Assembly: GCF_013283195.1 (NCBI RefSeq)
Contig: NZ_JABEKT010000002.1
Span: forward strand, 1,178,001-1,242,000
Origin: Ensifer adhaerens
Lineage (GTDB): Bacteria; Pseudomonadota; Alphaproteobacteria; Rhizobiales; Rhizobiaceae
DNA: 64,000 nt
Reading direction: 5' to 3'
Positions 52,857-60,739 of this stretch are shown piece after piece. Positions within the stretch are counted from its first letter, which is position 1, and every line of letters begins with the position of its first letter. Made by a program: the position numbers and the translations under genes. Below the pieces are notes generated by a model, which saw only the letters and a program-made list of their open reading frames with translations, was not told the origin of the DNA and searched no databases.

Positions 52857-53753
52857 TCAGTTGCAGGCGAGCTCGCCCGTCAGCTGCCCGCGCTTGGCGA
52901 GGTAGCCCGACAGCGGGTCTTCATAGACGTTCTTCGCCGACGAGACGGCGTCAATGAACAACGCAAACAGTGCCGTCTGTGACGTTATGTCGAGCTTCGA
53001 GTAGAGGTTGCGCCGATGCAGCTTCACTGTTGCCGGCGAGATGCCGAGCTGCGTTGCAGCACCCTTGACTGAGTAGCCGCGCAACACGAGTTGAGCGACC
53101 TGGCATTCGCGCTCCGTCAGGATGCTGCGGCCGAAATTGCCGATCGCCTGGGCAAGCGCCTTCTGCAACGCTGAGCCCTCGCCATCAAGCGTCTCGGGCC
53201 GGAGGTCGCGGAAATGGCGGATGACCGCCGTCCGCAGGATCGGTGCCAGGCTCTCAAGCAGTTGCACTTCCTGCTCGCTGAAGGCGATGCTCGTCCGCTT
53301 GCGCCCGAGAGAGATCGCTATCTTCGAGGCATCGTCGAGGCTGACGATAAAGTTGAACTCGTCGTGAAGCCCGGAGTGCTGGTAGTATTCGCGGTAGTAT
53401 TGCGTGCGGTCGAACGAAGGCGCGATCTGGCTCAGGCGATATAGCCCATCATCCTCGTTCTCGACCGCGAGTTGATAGAACGGATCGAGCCGGTAGGGGC
53501 CTTGAAGGTAATGCCGGATGTCCGACAGGCCGCGATGCGTCTGCCAATCATTGAAGAGTATCTTCGGCGCGCTCTCACCCCGATAGAGCAGGATCAGCCC
53601 CGCATCCACGGAAACATGCTGCTTCAGCGCTTCGGCCAGGCGTTCCTGGAAATCCATTCGACCGATATTGCCGATCAGTGACATCGCCAGTTCATTGATC
53701 GCAGGCGACTGCGTCACTGCGCCTGGCTCGCTCGTCGCGGTACTCCCGTTCAT
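52857..53753 (-). CDS. LuxR family HTH regulator with N-terminal sensor domain
   Basis: 298 aa. C-terminal LuxR-type HTH: LTERECQVAQLVLRGYSVKG with the later SPATVKLHRRNLYSKLDI (recognition helix). The N-terminal about 200 residues carry QHVSVDAGLILLYRGES and form a GAF-like sensor rather than a typical acyl-homoserine-lactone domain. GGGAGGA precedes the ATG at 53753. It lies between the polyamine transporter and the divergent amidohydrolase operon and is the likely regulator of one or both. Confidence 0.88.
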   Translation of the reverse strand: MNGSTATSEPGAVTQSPAINELAMSLIGNIGRMDFQERLAEALKQHVSVDAGLILLYRGESAPKILFNDWQTHRGLSDIRHYLQGPYRLDPFYQLAVENEDDGLYRLSQIAPSFDRTQYYREYYQHSGLHDEFNFIVSLDDASKIAISLGRKRTSIAFSEQEVQLLESLAPILRTAVIRHFRDLRPETLDGEGSALQKALAQAIGNFGRSILTERECQVAQLVLRGYSVKGAATQLGISPATVKLHRRNLYSKLDITSQTALFALFIDAVSSAKNVYEDPLSGYLAKRGQLTGELACN

Positions 53754-53954
53754 GCCTGCGTCCTCCCTCGCGCGAGCGTAGGTCAGTTTGAAAATGGCCG
53801 CAAGAGACGGCCGCGGCCTGTTACTGGCTGATGACGGATGTTTGCTGCGGTCGCCGATCAGCGGACCTAGCCCTTTGGAGTATTCCGCTTCCGGCCGCAT
53901 TGCCGCTTACTCCCTGCATCCGCTTCATCTGTTCGGACTTCGGGAGGGAAAGAC

Positions 53955-55676
53955 GTGCGCATCAAGAAAACAAGGGTTCTGCTGCACCAGCTTCTGGCTG
54001 GCACCATGCTCGCCGCGCTAGCGGCCGGGGCATCTTCTACGGTTGCCAACGCGGCCGCCGATCTTATCGCCGTCAACGGCGACGTGCGGACCGTCGATCC
54101 GAACACGCCGCGCGCCGAAGCCTTCGCGGTCGAGAACGGAAAGTTCGTGGCAGTCGGCACCAGCGCCGAGATCCGGGCGCTCGCCGACGGCAAGACCACT
54201 GTGCTCGACCTTGGCGGCAAGACGGTTACGCCCGGCTTCATCGACGGGCATACGCATCTGACAAGCGGCACGGACTATGTCACCGGTGTCGACCTCTCCT
54301 ACATCCCCGACAAGGAAACGTGGCTGAAGAAGATCAAGGAGGCGGATGAACGCCTGCCGCCAGGCGTGTGGATCACCGGAGGAGGCTGGGACTATACGCT
54401 GAAGGAAGGCAAGCTTCCGACGAAGGAAGACATCGATGCCGTGGTCAAGGATCGCCCCGTCGTTCTGCGCGATATCGATTTCCACTCGATCTGGGTCAAC
54501 AGCAAGGCACTGGAAATCGCCGGTGTCACGGTCAAATCCGAGGTGCCGGCCGGTGGCGAGATCGTCGTCGACGCCAAAACCGGTGAACCAACCGGGATCC
54601 TGCTCGAAGGTGCCGGCGACCTCGTCACCAACAAGAAGCCGGCCTATTCCGACAAGGAACGTGCCGAAGCGCTGCTGCAGACCGTGAAGTTTGCAAACAG
54701 CGTCGGCCTGACCGGCGTTCACGACATGTCGTCCATTGCCGCTGTCTACGATTATCTGAAACTCGTCGAGGACAAGTCCCTGTCACTCCGGGTCTGGTAC
54801 GGCTTCTTCGAAGACAAGGCCGCCAACATCGCAGCGGCGGCAGAGGATCGTGAAGCCGTCGACAGTCGTGTCGCTGCCAGCGGTGAGACGAAGGTCAAGG
54901 GTCCGCTTCTGACGGTTGGATATGCCAAGTCGGTCGTCGACGGTGTGCTGTCGACCCACACGGCCTATATGCTGGAAAACTACTCGGACCGCACGGGGTG
55001 GAAGGGTGAGCCGTTCCAGTCGGAGGCGGATCTGAGCGCGCTGATCAAAGCCGCCAATGAAAACGGCTTCCCGACGGCCGTTCACGCGATCGGCGATGCC
55101 GGCGTCCAGATGACGCTGAACGCATTCGAAAAGGCACAATCACACGCCAAGTATCCGAACCGCGTCGAGCATATCGAGATCATCAATCCCTCGGATATCG
55201 AGCGGTTCAAGACGCTTGGCATCGTGGCATCGATGCAGCCGAACCATGCCACCGGCACGATCGGAAAATACATCACCGAACGGGTCGGCCATGAGCGCGA
55301 GTCCCACGCCTATGTCTGGAAGTCGATGCTTCAGCACAAGGTTCCGGTCGTGTTCGGATCCGACTGGGCGACCTCGCCGCTAAGCCCGCTGACCCAGATC
55401 AACGATGCCGTCTTCCGCGAAAGCCCCTTCGGGCTCGGCGACGGCCCGTGGCATCCCGAGCAGGCCGTCACTTTCGACGAGGCACTGTTTGCCTACACCC
55501 AGGCCGGCGCCAACATGACACCGTGGGCCAACCAGATCGGGTCGATCTCCACGGGCAAATGGGCTGATTTCGTCGTACTCGACGCCAAGCTGCCAGACCC
55601 CGTCGATCGGTCTATCCGAAAGCGGCATGTCGAGGCGACCTATGTCGCGGGAACGGAAGTCTATCGGGCGAAATAG
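53955..55676 (+). CDS. Secreted YtcJ-like amidohydrolase
   Basis: 573 aa metal-dependent hydrolase of the amidohydrolase 3/YtcJ group. Signal peptide (LLAGTMLAALAAGASSTVAN, cleavage near NAA-AD), then VTPGFIDGHTHLTSGTDY (HxH metal pair), FPTAVHAIGDAG, HIEIINPSD and VVFGSDWATSPLSP (final Asp). The start is GTG with GGAGGG upstream. It should act in the periplasm, unusual for this family. The next genes are a cupin and an FAD amine-oxidase-like enzyme, so it may release an amine from an N-acylated compound before uptake by the polyamine-type transporter (inference). Confidence 0.89.
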   Translation: MRIKKTRVLLHQLLAGTMLAALAAGASSTVANAAADLIAVNGDVRTVDPNTPRAEAFAVENGKFVAVGTSAEIRALADGKTTVLDLGGKTVTPGFIDGHTHLTSGTDYVTGVDLSYIPDKETWLKKIKEADERLPPGVWITGGGWDYTLKEGKLPTKEDIDAVVKDRPVVLRDIDFHSIWVNSKALEIAGVTVKSEVPAGGEIVVDAKTGEPTGILLEGAGDLVTNKKPAYSDKERAEALLQTVKFANSVGLTGVHDMSSIAAVYDYLKLVEDKSLSLRVWYGFFEDKAANIAAAAEDREAVDSRVAASGETKVKGPLLTVGYAKSVVDGVLSTHTAYMLENYSDRTGWKGEPFQSEADLSALIKAANENGFPTAVHAIGDAGVQMTLNAFEKAQSHAKYPNRVEHIEIINPSDIERFKTLGIVASMQPNHATGTIGKYITERVGHERESHAYVWKSMLQHKVPVVFGSDWATSPLSPLTQINDAVFRESPFGLGDGPWHPEQAVTFDEALFAYTQAGANMTPWANQIGSISTGKWADFVVLDAKLPDPVDRSIRKRHVEATYVAGTEVYRAK

Positions 55677-55751
55677 CCTCGCCAAACACATCCGGCGGGA
55701 CCCGGTAGCCTCGTGTCCCGCCGAAAGCTGACCATGCATACAGGAGCATAT

Positions 55752-56129
55752 ATGACCAAGGTAATGAAAATTGATCGCAACGGTGTCGGGCTGCGCGAGC
55801 TGGAAAAGTGCAGCGTCGTACCGGTCGAGGCGATCCTTTCGGGTTTTGCCGACGAAATGGGCGATGTCCATTTCGAAAGCGCCGACGGTTCGATCGTCGT
55901 CGGCACATGGCAATCGACGCCCTACGCCGAAATGCTCTCCTATCCCGATGGGGTGGAGTACAGCGTAATCCTTTCCGGCAAGGTCGCGATCACCAGCCCG
56001 GACGGATCGGTGCAGACGTTTCAAGCGGGCGAAAGCTACGTGCTGCCGAAGGGGGTGGAGGTTCGGTTCGAGGTGCTCGAGACGATGCGCAAAGTCTACG
56101 TCTTGCACACCGCAAAGACCGACGGGTGA
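55752..56129 (+). CDS. Cupin domain protein
   Basis: 125 aa. One cupin barrel: MLSYPDGVEYSVILSGKVAITS (Glu in motif 1) and FQAGESYVLPKGVEVRFEV (motif 2), resembling EutQ-like or DUF861 cupins often found next to gamma-glutamylputrescine oxidases. CAGGAG lies 5 bases before the ATG at 55752. It ends 4 bases before the oxidoreductase. Function unknown; a regulator or isomerase accessory is possible. Confidence 0.84.
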   Translation: MTKVMKIDRNGVGLRELEKCSVVPVEAILSGFADEMGDVHFESADGSIVVGTWQSTPYAEMLSYPDGVEYSVILSGKVAITSPDGSVQTFQAGESYVLPKGVEVRFEVLETMRKVYVLHTAKTDG

Positions 56130-56133
56130 CCCC

Positions 56134-57540
56134 ATGGCACACCCAACGCAACGATCGTCGGTGATCTCGCTTGCCGACGTAACGATGTTGCCGTTCTGGC
56201 TGGATCGGCCGGATGCGCCCGAAGCCCTGCCGCCGCTGACGGCCCATCGGAAAGCTGACTTGTTGATCGTCGGTGGCGGCTTCACCGGCCTCTGGGGGGC
56301 GATCCAGGCCAAGCAGGCCCAGCCCGATCTCGATGTGGTGCTGATCGAGAAAGGCACCGTCGCCAACGGTGCTTCCGGGCGCCCGGGCGGCGTCGTCTCT
56401 ACGTCGGTGATGCACGGCCTGTCCAATGCGGTGCGCGTGTTTCCCAACGACATTGCCGAGCTGGAGCGGCTCGGTAAGGAGAACATGCATGGTTTCATGC
56501 AAACCCTCTCCGACCATGGCATCGATTGCCACGCGGAGTGGGGCGGCGAACTGACGGTCGCGGTGGACGCAGATCATGTTGACGCCCTGCACAGGGAGCA
56601 CGAACTGCACCTTCAATATGGTCATCAGGCCGTGTTTCTCGATCAAGACGCGGTCCAGGCGCAGATCGGGTCGCCGCGATACAAGGCCGGCATCTGGTCG
56701 AAGGATATCAGTGGGACGGTCCATCCGGCCTTGCTCGCCTGGGGTTTGAAACGAACCGCCCTTTCTCTCGGCGTCGAAATCTTCGAGGGTACGGAGTTGC
56801 TGACGCTTGACGAGGTTGGCGCCAAGATCGAGGTCAAGACGCCCTTTGGCTCGGTGACCGCACCGAAGGTGCTTCTGGCCACCAACGCGTTTGCTTCCGG
56901 CCATCGTGGCATCAGGCGCCGTGTCGTCGCCATCCGCGATCGGGTGCTTGCCACCGAGCCGTTGTGCGAACAGCAGATGGCGTCGATCGGCTGGAAGAGC
57001 CGGCAGGGTGTCTACGACACCCGGACCCAGATGAACTACATGCGCCTGACGAAGGATAACCGCATCATCTTCGGTGGGAGGCTCGGCTACGCGTTTGCGG
57101 GCACGACGTCGCCGGGCGTCGATAGCGACGTCCAGACCTACGAACCGCTCGCCGATGCCTTCTTCGACACGTTCCCGCAATTGCAGGGTCTCCGGTTCAC
57201 TCACGCCTGGAGCGGCCCGATCGATCTCAGCACGCGCATGGCGGTGCACTTCCAGAGGTATCACTCAGGCAAGGTCGTCTATGCCGGCGGCTATTCGGGC
57301 TTCGGGGTCTCGGCTTCGCGGTTCGGCGCGCGCATCGCGCTCGATATTCTCGACGGCTCGAAGACTTCGGAGAGCAGATTGGATTTTGCGACACAACTGC
57401 CCAACGTCGTGCCGCCCGAGCCCTTTCGCTGGCTTGGGGCGCAGGTCACGATGTATGCGCTCGATACCGCTGACCGAAAAGGCGGATGGCGCAAGCCGTG
57501 GCTCAGACTGGTTTCGGCAATGGGCTTTCCATTGAGCTGA
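56134..57540 (+). CDS. FAD-dependent oxidoreductase (gamma-glutamylputrescine oxidase-like)
   Basis: 468 aa DAO/PuuB-like enzyme. FAD-binding LLIVGGGFTGLWGAIQAKQ near residue 45, then VVLIEKGTVANGASGRPGG, FGGRLGYAF and VVYAGGYSGFGVSASRFGA near the C-terminus. This family oxidises amines such as gamma-glutamylputrescine or sarcosine-like compounds with H2O2 release. It follows the cupin by 4 bases and sits near a polyamine-type transporter, so amine breakdown is the best guess. No PuuA ligase gene is in the window. Confidence 0.9.
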   Translation: MAHPTQRSSVISLADVTMLPFWLDRPDAPEALPPLTAHRKADLLIVGGGFTGLWGAIQAKQAQPDLDVVLIEKGTVANGASGRPGGVVSTSVMHGLSNAVRVFPNDIAELERLGKENMHGFMQTLSDHGIDCHAEWGGELTVAVDADHVDALHREHELHLQYGHQAVFLDQDAVQAQIGSPRYKAGIWSKDISGTVHPALLAWGLKRTALSLGVEIFEGTELLTLDEVGAKIEVKTPFGSVTAPKVLLATNAFASGHRGIRRRVVAIRDRVLATEPLCEQQMASIGWKSRQGVYDTRTQMNYMRLTKDNRIIFGGRLGYAFAGTTSPGVDSDVQTYEPLADAFFDTFPQLQGLRFTHAWSGPIDLSTRMAVHFQRYHSGKVVYAGGYSGFGVSASRFGARIALDILDGSKTSESRLDFATQLPNVVPPEPFRWLGAQVTMYALDTADRKGGWRKPWLRLVSAMGFPLS

Positions 57541-57589
57541 AAATGCCAGAGCCCCCTGAAGGTCATGGGGCGCGAGCTCTATGACGGGA

Positions 57590-57615
57590 CTGGCCGGATA
57601 CCCGGCTCCGGCCAG
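57590..57615. terminator. Bidirectional hairpin between oxidoreductase and monooxygenase genes
   Basis: CTGGCCGGA (57590-57598) pairs with TCCGGCCAG (57607-57615), 8-base loop, between convergent genes. Confidence 0.6.
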
Positions 57616-57626
57616 CCCTCAAGACG

Positions 57627-59429
57627 TCAGCCGCGGTGATGGCTCTCCTGCAAGCCGTAGACCGGTGTTTCGATGCCGGCCTGGCGGGCCTTCAGTTGCA
57701 GCGAAAGATACTGCGAATAGTGCCGCGACTGATGCAGGTTGCCGCCATGAAACCAGAGAGCCTCCTGCTGTGTCGGCTTCCACATGTTGCGTTGTTCGCC
57801 TTCCCAGGGCCCGGGGTCCTTTGGCGTGTCGGAGCCCAACCCCCAGCATTTTCCGACCTTTTCGGCCACCTCACGGCTGATGAGATCGGCCGCCCAGCCA
57901 TTCATCGAGCCGTAGCCAGTGGCGTAGACGACGAGATCCGTCGGCAGTTCGGTTCCGTCCTTGAGCACAACCGACGTTTCGGTCAGGTGATCGACGTCAG
58001 CGCCGGATTTCAGCTTGATCGAGCCATCGATAATGAGGTCGCATGCGCCGACATCGATGTAGTATCCGGAGCCGCGGCGCAGGTATTTCATGAACAGGCC
58101 GGAGCCGTCGGCACCCCAGTCGAGCATGAAACCGGCCTTTTCGAGGTCCGAATAGAACCGGGCATCGCGCTCGCGCATCTTGTCGTAGAGCGGGATCTGG
58201 AACTCGTGCATGATTTTATAGGGCAGCGAGGCAAAGATGAGGTCGGCCTTGCGTGTCGTCATGCCGGCGGCGACGGCGCGCTCGGAGTAGAGGTCGCCGA
58301 GCCCAATCTCCATCAGCGAATCCGACCGCACGATGTGGGTAGAGGAGCGCTGGACCATGGTGACGTCGGCGCCCGCCTCCCACAGGGCGGCGCAGATGTC
58401 GTGGGCCGAGTTGTTTGCCCCGACGACGACCACCTTCTTGCCCTTGTAGGCGTCTGGCCCCGGATGTTGCGAGGAATGCTGCTGTTCGCCCCTGAAGGTC
58501 TCCTGTCCCTTGAACTTGGGAATGTTGGCCTTGCCCGACATGCCCGTGGCCAGCACAAGCTGTTTTGGCCTCAGCACCACTTCCTTGCCGTCGCGCTCGA
58601 CAACGACGGTCCACTCCTGCTTGTCCTCGTCATAGGCGGCGGATCTGCAGGTGGTCGAGCTCCAGTAGTTGAGCTCCATCACCTTGGTATACATCTCCAG
58701 CCAGTCGCCGATCTTGTCCTTCGGCGCAAAGACCGGCCAGTTTTCCGGGAAGGGGATGTAGGGCAGGTGGTCGTACCAGACGGGGTCATGCAGGCAGAGC
58801 GACTTGTATCGCTTGCGCCAGCTGTCGCCGGGGCGTTCGTTCTTCTCGATGATGATCGTCGGCACGCCGAGCTGGCGCAGGCGGGCGCCAAGTGCAATGC
58901 CGCCCTGGCCACCGCCGATGATGACGACATAGGGCTGTGTCTCGTAGCCGAGGCGCGCTGCTTCCTCCTGGCGTTTTTCACTCCATGTCTTGCGATTGGG
59001 GTCGTGGCCGTGTTCCGCCCCCATCGGTCGCTTCAGACCCTTGGGCTCTTCATGTCCCTTGATCTCGCTCATCGTGGTCAAAAGCGTCCAGATCAAGCCG
59101 TTCTTCAGACGGATATGGCCATAGCCACGGGCAACATCGGTTTCAAATTCGAACCAGCCTTGCGTGACGCCGTCACCGTCCGTCGCAATTTCTTTCTCAT
59201 CCTGGCGGAAGCGCGATGGTTTGATCGTCTTCAACTGGTTTGTCAGCATGTCGCGGATCTGATCCTGGCCCTCCATCGTGCGCAGGTTCCAGGTGAACGT
59301 GACCAGATCGCGCCAGTAGCAGTCCGCCTGGAACAGGTTGACCGCCGCTTCGATGTCTCCGCGCTCCAGCGCCTTGCCGAGTTTGGCCAGGGCTGTGTCT
59401 ATCTTCGTGTTGGGGCTGTCTTCAAGCAT
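57627..59429 (-). CDS. Flavin-containing monooxygenase with N-terminal NTF2-like domain
   Basis: 600 aa. Residues 1-about 130 form an NTF2/SnoaL-like domain (GDIEAAVNLFQADCYWRDLVTF). Then two Rossmann motifs, YVVIIGGGQGGIALGARL near 168 and VVVVGANNSAHDICAAL near 340, with an FRGEQQHSSQH segment that resembles the FxGxxxH fingerprint of FMO/Baeyer-Villiger enzymes. The N-terminal extension is a known but uncommon fusion. It is 75 bases downstream of a Zn alcohol dehydrogenase in the same orientation, with a hairpin between. Ketone oxygenation is a reasonable guess. Confidence 0.88.
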   Translation of the reverse strand: MLEDSPNTKIDTALAKLGKALERGDIEAAVNLFQADCYWRDLVTFTWNLRTMEGQDQIRDMLTNQLKTIKPSRFRQDEKEIATDGDGVTQGWFEFETDVARGYGHIRLKNGLIWTLLTTMSEIKGHEEPKGLKRPMGAEHGHDPNRKTWSEKRQEEAARLGYETQPYVVIIGGGQGGIALGARLRQLGVPTIIIEKNERPGDSWRKRYKSLCLHDPVWYDHLPYIPFPENWPVFAPKDKIGDWLEMYTKVMELNYWSSTTCRSAAYDEDKQEWTVVVERDGKEVVLRPKQLVLATGMSGKANIPKFKGQETFRGEQQHSSQHPGPDAYKGKKVVVVGANNSAHDICAALWEAGADVTMVQRSSTHIVRSDSLMEIGLGDLYSERAVAAGMTTRKADLIFASLPYKIMHEFQIPLYDKMRERDARFYSDLEKAGFMLDWGADGSGLFMKYLRRGSGYYIDVGACDLIIDGSIKLKSGADVDHLTETSVVLKDGTELPTDLVVYATGYGSMNGWAADLISREVAEKVGKCWGLGSDTPKDPGPWEGEQRNMWKPTQQEALWFHGGNLHQSRHYSQYLSLQLKARQAGIETPVYGLQESHHRG

Positions 59430-59466
59430 GGTATCTCCTCCGTTTTGCTCGAATATCAGGTGGCAA

Positions 59467-59494
59467 CGCCGGGGCGGCTCCTCCTTCCCCGGCG
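59467..59494 (-). other. Hairpin between alcohol dehydrogenase and monooxygenase genes
   Basis: 8-bp GC stem (59467-59474 with 59487-59494), 12-base loop, in the 75-base intergenic space. It may tune the ratio of the two products. Confidence 0.45.
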
Positions 59495-59504
59495 CAGCTA
59501 TGGT

Positions 59505-60581
59505 TCATTTTGAAAGGTCGATCAGGATCTTCAGCTGCTTTCCGGCTGGATCCAGCAGGGCGTCGAAACCTTGGGCAACGGCCTGGTCAAGGGTGATGGT
59601 GTTCGTCACGACCTTGCTCGCGGGCAGCAGGCCCAATGCGATCAGCCGGATGACGCGCGGCCAGTAATGAGTCGGGTAAGCCCAGGAACCACGCAGGTCG
59701 ATGTCCTTGAAGGTGACCTGGAACCAGTCGAGCGGGTTCTCGTGCGGATGCAGGCCTGTTTGCACGACGACGCCCTGTTTGCGCACAGCATCGACGCAGG
59801 CCTTGAGCGCATGTTCGTTGCCGACGCATTCGATCGCGACATCGCAGCCGACATTGCCTTCCGAAATGGAGCGAACGACGTCGCCGGGACTGTCCCGCTT
59901 GGGATTGATCGTAATGAGATCCGGCAGGATCGATTTGGCGAAGGCGAGCCGCGCATCGTTGATGTCGGAAACGAAGAGTTGGGCGGCACCGGCTGCCCTT
60001 GCAGCCAGCAGCGTCAGAATTCCGATCGGCCCTGCACCGGTGATGAGCACGCTGCTTCCTGCCGTCACGCCACCGCGATCGCAGGCGTAGACGGCAACCG
60101 CGGTCGGTTCGACGAGGGCGGCCTCCTCGTCACTCATGGCATCTGGGATTTTCTGGACGTTGTAGTCGTTGAGCGTGGCATATTCCGCCATCCCGCCCCA
60201 CTGCCAGCTGAGCCCCGCGAGCGCGAGATCCGTGCTCAGGTGATAGAGCCCGCGATCGGCAAAGTAGTCGCCGGCGCGCGGCATGATCAGGGGCTGAACC
60301 GAGACCCTGTCTCCAACTGCGACGGTGCTGACGCCGTCGCCGACCGCTTCGACGACGCCACCGAACTCGTGTCCGAGGATTTGCGGGCCATGGGCGCCGG
60401 TATAGGGATGCGGCTCCTTGGGAATAAAGATCGGGCCATAGGCGTATTCGTGCAGGTCCGTGCCGCAGATGCCGACAAACCGGTTGCGGATGAGGACCTG
60501 ACCCGGTGCGGGCTTGCGATCGGGTGGCGAGATCTGTTCAAGCCGCAAATCCCTGGCTGCATGAAATCTGAGTGCGCGCAT
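59505..60581 (-). CDS. Zinc-dependent alcohol dehydrogenase (2,3-butanediol dehydrogenase-like) lacking the structural zinc lobe
   Basis: 358 aa medium-chain dehydrogenase. Catalytic zinc ligands: Cys in GICGTDLHEY, His-Glu in LGHEFGGVVEAVG and the later VEPTAVAVYA. Cofactor motif GAGPIGILTLLAA. The region that normally has four structural cysteines reads VQPLIMPRAGDYFADRGLYH with none, so the structural zinc is absent, as in a minority of this family. ATG at 60581 has GGAGG; the sigma-54 promoter is 36 bases upstream. Likely oxidises a secondary alcohol to a ketone used by the monooxygenase downstream. Confidence 0.9.
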   Translation of the reverse strand: MRALRFHAARDLRLEQISPPDRKPAPGQVLIRNRFVGICGTDLHEYAYGPIFIPKEPHPYTGAHGPQILGHEFGGVVEAVGDGVSTVAVGDRVSVQPLIMPRAGDYFADRGLYHLSTDLALAGLSWQWGGMAEYATLNDYNVQKIPDAMSDEEAALVEPTAVAVYACDRGGVTAGSSVLITGAGPIGILTLLAARAAGAAQLFVSDINDARLAFAKSILPDLITINPKRDSPGDVVRSISEGNVGCDVAIECVGNEHALKACVDAVRKQGVVVQTGLHPHENPLDWFQVTFKDIDLRGSWAYPTHYWPRVIRLIALGLLPASKVVTNTITLDQAVAQGFDALLDPAGKQLKILIDLSK

Positions 60582-60616
60582 GTTTCCTCCGTTCTGTCTT
60601 TGTTGCGACAATACGG

Positions 60617-60632
60617 AGCAAGGCACGTGCCA
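60617..60632 (-). promoter_or_regulatory. Sigma-54 (-24/-12) promoter of the alcohol dehydrogenase operon
   Basis: On the minus strand the site reads TGGCACGTGCCTTGCT, matching the sigma-54 consensus TGGCACRNNNNTTGCW at every fixed position. The GC of the -12 element is about 36 bases upstream of the ATG, leaving room for a short leader. Confidence 0.85.
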
Positions 60633-60708
60633 GAATTCTCTCAGGGGTGATTGAAACCTGTAATCAGCAACTTAAGGGCGTTTGTTGAAGTTGTTCACCT
60701 GAGCGGCT

Positions 60709-60736
60709 GCAACAGGTGTGGCACCACACCTGTTGC
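60709..60736. promoter_or_regulatory. 28-bp palindrome, candidate activator binding site
   Basis: Perfect 13-bp arms GCAACAGGTGTGG (60709-60721) and complement (60724-60736), centre CA. It lies about 75-105 bases upstream of the sigma-54 promoter, the usual distance for an enhancer-binding protein site, and just after the stop of the AcoR-type activator gene, so it could also work as that gene's terminator. Confidence 0.65.
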
Positions 60737-60739
60737 GTG

